Below, piece by piece: positions 42,903 through 47,507 of a stretch of 47,507 nucleotides of DNA (position 1 is its first letter; each line of letters begins with the position of its first letter). The stretch lies in contig JAESSY010000141.1 of the NCBI GenBank assembly GCA_016763855.1, forward strand, positions 1-47,507. Reading direction: 5' to 3'. Source of the stretch: Pseudomonadales bacterium (GTDB lineage Bacteria > Pseudomonadota > Gammaproteobacteria > Pseudomonadales > Azotimanducaceae). Made by a program: the position numbers and the translations under genes. The notes beneath the pieces are model-generated. The model saw only the letters and a program-made list of their open reading frames with translations. It was not told where the DNA came from and made no database searches.

Positions 42903-44245
42903 ATTATTTCGCATTACGCAGCCGACGTGTTTTGAGCCCCGAAGGAGAAGTCGAAGGCACCCTGGTTATCCGAGATGGATTGATAGAATCCCTACTACCC
43001 TATGATGAAGATCCTGTCTGTCAAATTGAAGATCTGGGTGATTTGGTTTTGATGTCCGGTTTGGTGGATAGTCACGTCCATATTAATGAGCCGGGAAGAA
43101 CAGAATGGGAAGGTTTTGAAACGGCGACTCAAGCCGCGGCTGCAGGCGGCATTACAACCCTAGTCGATATGCCGCTCAACTGTATCCCTGTGACCACGTC
43201 TAAAGAAGCCTTAGAAGAAAAGCTAGAAGCAGTAGAGGGAAAGCTTTGGGTTGATTGTGGATTTTGGGGCGGTGTTGTACCTGATAGCATTGAAGACTTG
43301 GACAAATTGTTATCAGCAGGGGTAATGGGTGTTAAATCATTTTTGATTGATTCAGGTATTGATGAATTCCCCAACGTCACCCGTGAAGATTTAAGACGGG
43401 CAATGCCTATTGTCGCGAAACACGGTGTCCCCTATCTTATCCATGCCGAATTACAGAATGATGAAGCGGTTGAAAACGCCACAATGACCAATTATGCAGA
43501 CTTTCTTCAGTCTCGGCCTAATAGCTGGGAAACTGACGCGATAAATTTGATGATTTCAGAAATGTCTGCCTGTGATTGCCACCTACACATTGTGCACCTG
43601 TCTTCGGCTCAAGCATTGACAAGTATTAAAGCGGCTCGAGATAAAGGCATTAAACTGACAGTGGAAACATGCCCTCACTATCTGACATTGGCTGCAGAAA
43701 ATATCCATGAAAATCCAAACTTATTTAAATGCTGCCCTCCGATTCGGGAAGATAAAAACAGATTAGCGTTATGGCAGGCTCTCAAAGAGGGGCTAATCGA
43801 CTTTATTGTTTCGGATCATTCTCCCTGCACCGCTGAGTTAAAGTTATTTGATTCAGATAATCTTGAAGGCGCTTGGGGAGGAATTGCCGCATTGCAATTT
43901 GATTTGCCACTCATTTGGACGGAGGCCCGCTTACAGGGCTTCGATCTTCTTGAGGTAAACCGCTTGATGTCGGCATCCACTGCGGACTTTATTGGTTTGG
44001 GAAAGGTTAAAGGTAAGCTGTGTCAGGGATACGCCGCGGATATTTTGGTGTTTAATGATGATGTTGAATATTCCATCTCTTCGGAGATGATCCGCCACAA
44101 AAATAAATTTACGCCCTACATAGGAAAAAAAGTCCGAGGTAAAGTAGAGCGGACTTATCTTAGGGGTCAGCTGATTTTTTCAGATGACAAATTTAAAGGC
44201 CTGCCGTCAGGGCAGCCGATTTTGAAAGGGAAAGGTGGCTACTAG
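42899..44245 (+). CDS. allB: allantoinase
   Basis: 448 residues. Opens allantoin to allantoate. Metal-site motifs of the cyclic amidohydrolase family: DSHVHINEPGRTEWEGF (His-x-His), the carboxylated Lys region GVKSFLID, His in LIHAEL, His in HIVHLSSAQAL and Asp in IVSDHSPCTAEL; the last is typical of allantoinase rather than dihydropyrimidinase. GTG start in a GTGA overlap with xdhC. The place between xdhC and allantoicase fits the pathway order. Confidence 0.94.
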   Translation: MNYFALRSRRVLSPEGEVEGTLVIRDGLIESLLPYDEDPVCQIEDLGDLVLMSGLVDSHVHINEPGRTEWEGFETATQAAAAGGITTLVDMPLNCIPVTTSKEALEEKLEAVEGKLWVDCGFWGGVVPDSIEDLDKLLSAGVMGVKSFLIDSGIDEFPNVTREDLRRAMPIVAKHGVPYLIHAELQNDEAVENATMTNYADFLQSRPNSWETDAINLMISEMSACDCHLHIVHLSSAQALTSIKAARDKGIKLTVETCPHYLTLAAENIHENPNLFKCCPPIREDKNRLALWQALKEGLIDFIVSDHSPCTAELKLFDSDNLEGAWGGIAALQFDLPLIWTEARLQGFDLLEVNRLMSASTADFIGLGKVKGKLCQGYAADILVFNDDVEYSISSEMIRHKNKFTPYIGKKVRGKVERTYLRGQLIFSDDKFKGLPSGQPILKGKGGY

Positions 44246-44271
44246 TTTTATTACTGTAGCCCGATTGTTGA

Positions 44272-45282
44272 ATGAATAAAGAACATAAAGAGAATGACAT
44301 TACGCAATTGTATGTAGATCTTGCTGCTGAAAGGCTCGGGGGCGAGACCCTGGATTGCAGTGATGATTTCTTTGCAGAGATGGAAAATTTACTCAAACCT
44401 GGTCGCGGGGTCTTTATCGATGATAAGTATACAGAGCGGGGTAAGTGGATGGACGGATGGGAATCCCGTAGATCTTATGGTCGTAACAATGGTCGGGATT
44501 CTGATTGGTGTTTGATCGCCCTTGGGGTACCAGGCGTGATCAAAGGGTTTGATGTCGATACCAATCATTTTAGAGGTAATGCGCCTGAGTCTGTTTCTAT
44601 AGAAGCTTGTCACTCTGCAGGTAACCCTGAAGATGATCAAGAATGGACTTGTCTGTTAGAAAATAAATCAGTCAATGCGCATAGTCAAAATCTATTTGAA
44701 GTAGAGTCAGATGCAATATGGACTCATCTAAGGTTGACGATGTTTCCTGATGGTGGTATCGCACGATTTCGAGTCTATGGTGATCCAGAAGTTGACCCTC
44801 GACAGTTTTTGCCGGGGGAGCTGATAGATTTGGCCTCTATCAAAAATGGTGGAAAAGCCTTGTTGTGCAGCGATATGTTTTTTAGTGACAAAAATAATCT
44901 ACTGATGCCAGGTCGTGGTAAAGATATGGGTGACGGCTGGGAAACCAAGCGTCGTCGTGATCCTGGTCCAGACTGGTCTATTGTAAAATTGGCCTTTGAG
45001 GGCAGCGTAGCAAAAGTGCTTTTAGATACGGCGCATTTTAAGGGCAACTTTCCGGATCGATTTTCTCTAGAAGGCACCACAGCTAGTGATGAGGATGTTA
45101 TGAATGATAAAGCTAACTGGCAAGCCGTTCTCCCTGAAATCCCATTACAGGCGAATCATGAACATATTTACTTCAATGAAATACTCAGTGCCGAACAATC
45201 ATTTAGCCATATTCGATTGAATATTTTCCCAGATGGCGGTGTGAGTCGTCTAAGAATTTTTGGCTATAGAGCAATAAAATAA
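44272..45282 (+). CDS. alc: allantoicase
   Basis: 336 residues made of two homologous jelly-roll repeats (about 18-165 and 185-335), each with DCSDDFFAEMENLLKPGRG-like and DGWE(S/T)(R/K)RR elements, then DTNHFRGN or DTAHFKGN and a closing FPDGG(I/V)(A/S)R(F/L)R(V/I). It splits allantoate into ureidoglycolate and urea. Presence of allantoicase with AllA rather than allantoate amidohydrolase means nitrogen is released as urea. 26 bases after the allantoinase stop. Confidence 0.95.
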   Translation: MNKEHKENDITQLYVDLAAERLGGETLDCSDDFFAEMENLLKPGRGVFIDDKYTERGKWMDGWESRRSYGRNNGRDSDWCLIALGVPGVIKGFDVDTNHFRGNAPESVSIEACHSAGNPEDDQEWTCLLENKSVNAHSQNLFEVESDAIWTHLRLTMFPDGGIARFRVYGDPEVDPRQFLPGELIDLASIKNGGKALLCSDMFFSDKNNLLMPGRGKDMGDGWETKRRRDPGPDWSIVKLAFEGSVAKVLLDTAHFKGNFPDRFSLEGTTASDEDVMNDKANWQAVLPEIPLQANHEHIYFNEILSAEQSFSHIRLNIFPDGGVSRLRIFGYRAIK

Positions 45283-45305
45283 AATAAAATAAAAGTGAGT
45301 GCAAA

Positions 45306-45797
45306 ATGAAAATCAATGAACTCTCGACCACAGACCAACGTGGGGTTTTATTACAATGTTGTACTTCGAATGCTTGGGTTGACCTTATGCTTGTCAAGTT
45401 TCCCTTTAAAGATGAAGCAGCCTTACTCGAGTGTGCTGACGAAAGTTGGAAGAGGCTTAAAGAAACAGACTATTTAGAAGCTTTTTCAGGGCATCCTAAA
45501 ATAGGGGACGTAAAGAGTCTGCAGGAAAAGTTTTCATCCACAAGTTCTCTTGCATCCAGAGAGCAATCATCAGTCGAATCTGCGGATGATGAAACTTTAA
45601 AGATGCTGGCGGTCGGTAATAAAAGCTACGAGCTTAAATTTGGCTTTATTTTTATTGTTTGCGCAACAGGCAAAAGTGCAGAGCAGATGTTAGAACTATT
45701 GCAAACAAGAATGGTGAATGATCGGGAGACAGAGTTAGTCAATGCAGCTGAACAACAGCGCCAAATTTTCCACATCCGAATTAAACAATTACCATAA
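45306..45797 (+). CDS. uraD: OHCU decarboxylase
   Basis: 163 residues. Catalyses the last step from urate to S-allantoin, decarboxylation of 2-oxo-4-hydroxy-4-carboxy-5-ureidoimidazoline. The catalytic His63 lies in SGHPKIGD, and SREQSSVESAD and KFGFIFIVCATGKSAEQML are the other family blocks. It runs straight into uraH (10 bases). 23 bases after allantoicase. Confidence 0.93.
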   Translation: MKINELSTTDQRGVLLQCCTSNAWVDLMLVKFPFKDEAALLECADESWKRLKETDYLEAFSGHPKIGDVKSLQEKFSSTSSLASREQSSVESADDETLKMLAVGNKSYELKFGFIFIVCATGKSAEQMLELLQTRMVNDRETELVNAAEQQRQIFHIRIKQLP

Positions 45798-45807
45798 GGT
45801 TTTATCG

Positions 45808-46152
45808 ATGAGTCAAATAACCACCCATGTATTGGACACAAGTCGAGGACTGCCAGCGGCAAATTTATCGATAAGCCTTCTTCAATCGGTTGATGGTCAA
45901 TGGCAGCCTATGGTGAGCGGGCGTACCGATAGTGATGGACGCATTTCTGATCTCCTGTTGCAAGATCAAGTGCTGGCTGCTGGGGATTACAAAATGAGTT
46001 TTGATACCGGTGGTTATTTTGATGCATTGAATGAAACAGGTTTCTATCCCTTGGTCGATATTGTATTCACTATCAATCATGCCGATGGCCAGCATTATCA
46101 CATACCTTTATTGCTGAGTGCCTATGGTTACTCGACTTACAGAGGGAGTTAA
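45808..46152 (+). CDS. uraH: 5-hydroxyisourate hydrolase (transthyretin-like)
   Basis: 114 residues from ATG 45808 (MSQITTHVLDTSRGLPAANL), with AAGG about 9 bases upstream. The family signature pieces are the N-terminal THVLDTSRGLPA (catalytic His), GRTDSDGRI and the C-terminal YRGS, which closes the active site. It hydrolyses 5-hydroxyisourate to OHCU, the substrate of UraD. An open frame starting earlier overlaps uraD and lacks a proper N-terminus. No signal peptide, so cytoplasmic. Confidence 0.95.
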   Translation: MSQITTHVLDTSRGLPAANLSISLLQSVDGQWQPMVSGRTDSDGRISDLLLQDQVLAAGDYKMSFDTGGYFDALNETGFYPLVDIVFTINHADGQHYHIPLLLSAYGYSTYRGS

Positions 46153-46153
46153 T

Positions 46154-46681
46154 GTGTCAGTTTCGCAACGGACAATACAACCAACAGTTCTAACCCAGGA
46201 GTCTTTCGCGGCCTACGGTGATGTGATTGAGGTGAATAAGAAAGAAGCCCCTTTGATGATCAACCAAGGTTATACCGAGCGGTATAATGATTTGGCCCAA
46301 ATTGACGTAGACAAACAGGGTGGTCGTCCTCTTGTTAATATATTCAGATCCAACCCTTTGCCTCAACCTCTGCTTATAAAAATGATGGAAAGGCATCCGC
46401 TGTCTAGTCAGGCTTTTGTTCCGCTTAGCGGTAGTCCCTATTTGGTGGTGGTAGCGCCAAAGGGAGAATTTAATGAAGCGTCAGTTGAGGTTTTTCTCGT
46501 AAGTGGGAATCAAGGCGTTAATTATCATGCAGGTACCTGGCATCACTTTTGTCTCGCGTTAAATAAACAAAGTGATTTTCTGGTAATAGATCGTGGTGGT
46601 GAAGAAGAGAATTGCGACGAGGTTAATCTTAATGATGATATCCAGATAGATCTGACCAGCCTTAAGGGAGTAATAACCTAA
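46154..46681 (+). CDS. allA: ureidoglycolate lyase
   Basis: 175 residues from GTG 46154, one base after the uraH stop, with AGAGGGAG 5 bases upstream. Splits ureidoglycolate into glyoxylate and urea. Family blocks: FAAYGDVIEV, INQGYTERYNDL, MMERHPLSSQAFVPL and VNYHAGTWHHF, the last a cupin-type metal or substrate site. It ends in a TAATG overlap with guanine deaminase. With allantoicase it completes a route from allantoate to glyoxylate plus two urea. Confidence 0.94.
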   Translation: MSVSQRTIQPTVLTQESFAAYGDVIEVNKKEAPLMINQGYTERYNDLAQIDVDKQGGRPLVNIFRSNPLPQPLLIKMMERHPLSSQAFVPLSGSPYLVVVAPKGEFNEASVEVFLVSGNQGVNYHAGTWHHFCLALNKQSDFLVIDRGGEEENCDEVNLNDDIQIDLTSLKGVIT

Positions 46682-47507
46682 TGGCTGCACCTTGTAAAAT
46701 AGCCTTAAAACAAGCCTTTAGAGGGGAGATTCTTCATTTCCTAGACGACCCCACAAAGATCGAAGCTGATCAAAGCTTTGAGCACCATGTCGATGGTGTG
46801 CTGCTTTTGGAAGACGGCATTGTCACAAAATTGGGAGATGCCAAAGATATTCTGCCTAACCTAGATGATGATGTTGAGCTAACGCACTATCAAGACAGCC
46901 TGATTATGCCCGGCTTTATCGATACCCATGCCCATTATCCGCAAACTGAAATGATCGCATCTTTTGGAGAACAGCTATTGGGTTGGCTAGAAACCTATGC
47001 CTTTCCAACCGAAGCCAAATTTTCCGATCTTGAGTATGCTTCGAAACAGGCTGAATTTTTTCTCGATCAACTGCTGAGTAATGGCACAACGACAGCGCTG
47101 GTTTTTGGTACTGTTCATCCCGAATCCGTAGAAGCTTTTTTTGAAAAAGCACAAGAGAAGAGCTTACGCATGATATGTGGGAAAGTTCTAATGGATAGGA
47201 ATGCACCCGATAATTTACAAGATACAGCTCAAGGCGGCATCGATGAAAGTCGGGCGCTAATAGAAAAATGGCATGGAAACGGACGATTGCAATATGCTAT
47301 CACCCCAAGGTTTGCGCCGACTTCTTCAGATGAACAACTTAAGCTTGCGGGTGAACTTCTTGCAGAACATCCCGGCGTTTATATGCATACCCATCTCGCA
47401 GAAAATAAGGATGAAGTAGCTTGGGTAAAATCCCTCTTCCCTGATTGCGAAAAGTATCTTGATGTATATGCCAAGTACGGATTATTGGGTCGACGAAGCC
47501 TGTTTGC
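46681..47507 (+). CDS. guaD: guanine deaminase (N-terminal part, cut by window end)
   Basis: 275 codons are visible from ATG 46681, open to the window edge. It turns guanine into xanthine, the substrate of XdhAB. The amidohydrolase metal motif is MPGFIDTHAHYPQTEMIA, LEYA and LSNGTTTALVFGTVHP follow, then RMICGKVLMDRNAP and MHTHLAENKDE, all typical of guanine deaminase. ATG overlaps the allA stop by one base. The missing part should hold the later His and Asp ligands. Confidence 0.93.
   Translation, partial: MAAPCKIALKQAFRGEILHFLDDPTKIEADQSFEHHVDGVLLLEDGIVTKLGDAKDILPNLDDDVELTHYQDSLIMPGFIDTHAHYPQTEMIASFGEQLLGWLETYAFPTEAKFSDLEYASKQAEFFLDQLLSNGTTTALVFGTVHPESVEAFFEKAQEKSLRMICGKVLMDRNAPDNLQDTAQGGIDESRALIEKWHGNGRLQYAITPRFAPTSSDEQLKLAGELLAEHPGVYMHTHLAENKDEVAWVKSLFPDCEKYLDVYAKYGLLGRRSLF

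Overview
This window looks like the chromosome of a free-living, aerobic, probably marine gammaproteobacterium. The signs are moderate-to-low GC, DbpA and an SrmB-like RNA helicase, YaeQ, an MshQ-like pilus protein, 4-hydroxyphenylpyruvate dioxygenase, an AGCS sodium:amino-acid symporter, a GPH-type MFS carrier and a full purine ring-degradation operon. The lineage is an inference; there is no rRNA or other marker here. I found no tRNA, rRNA, CRISPR array or transposase.

Layout. 1-2.7 kb: the end of an unknown gene, a HAD-hydrolase/UbiA-like membrane protein pair, an alpha/beta hydrolase, and a small SutA-like protein behind a promoter with a dyad. 2.7-6.8 kb: a 1349-residue class III nucleotide cyclase built like mammalian soluble adenylyl cyclase (two cyclase domains, an AAA-type ATPase, a TPR-like tail). 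7-10.6 kb: two DEAD-box helicases on either side of a class II glutamine amidotransferase. 10.7-11.4 kb: a DUF938 methyltransferase. 11.7-16 kb: a tight three-gene operon with 4-nt overlaps encoding a periplasmic cupredoxin-like protein, a membrane EAL phosphodiesterase with a degenerate GGDEF domain, and an exported probable beta-barrel. 16-20 kb: an Lrp/AsnC regulator divergent from hppD, a VOC-fold protein and a sugar-type MFS carrier. 20-26.7 kb: FadD-like ligase, nitroreductase, coiled-coil protein, SDR dehydrogenase, amidase and YaeQ.

The most interesting locus is 26.7-27.8 kb on the minus strand. One reading frame of 373 codons encodes two AhpD/carboxymuconolactone-decarboxylase-like domains and is interrupted only by two in-frame TGA codons. 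The second TGA replaces the second cysteine of the AhpD redox motif (C-x2-U-x3-H), the hallmark of a selenocysteine protein. The first TGA lies in the linker and is harder to explain. Next to it is a thiolase gene broken by a one-base frameshift.

29.3-38.2 kb holds a small exported Cys protein, an AGCS symporter with an inserted hydrophilic segment, a methyltransferase-fold protein coupled to a four-helix membrane protein, and a 1548-residue MshQ-like surface protein. The spacer between the last two carries two adjacent near-perfect palindromes. The 3' end of the mshQ-like gene is duplicated about 276 bp downstream, like the footprint of a lost integrated element.

38.2 kb to the end is a compact purine catabolic operon in pathway order: xdhA, xdhB (one-base frameshift), xdhC, allantoinase, allantoicase, OHCU decarboxylase, HIU hydrolase, ureidoglycolate lyase and guanine deaminase (cut by the window edge). 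Together they take guanine and xanthine towards glyoxylate and urea. The urate-oxidising step is not encoded in the window. The two frameshifts both fit loss of one base from a short homopolymer, so sequencing error must be excluded before calling gene decay.
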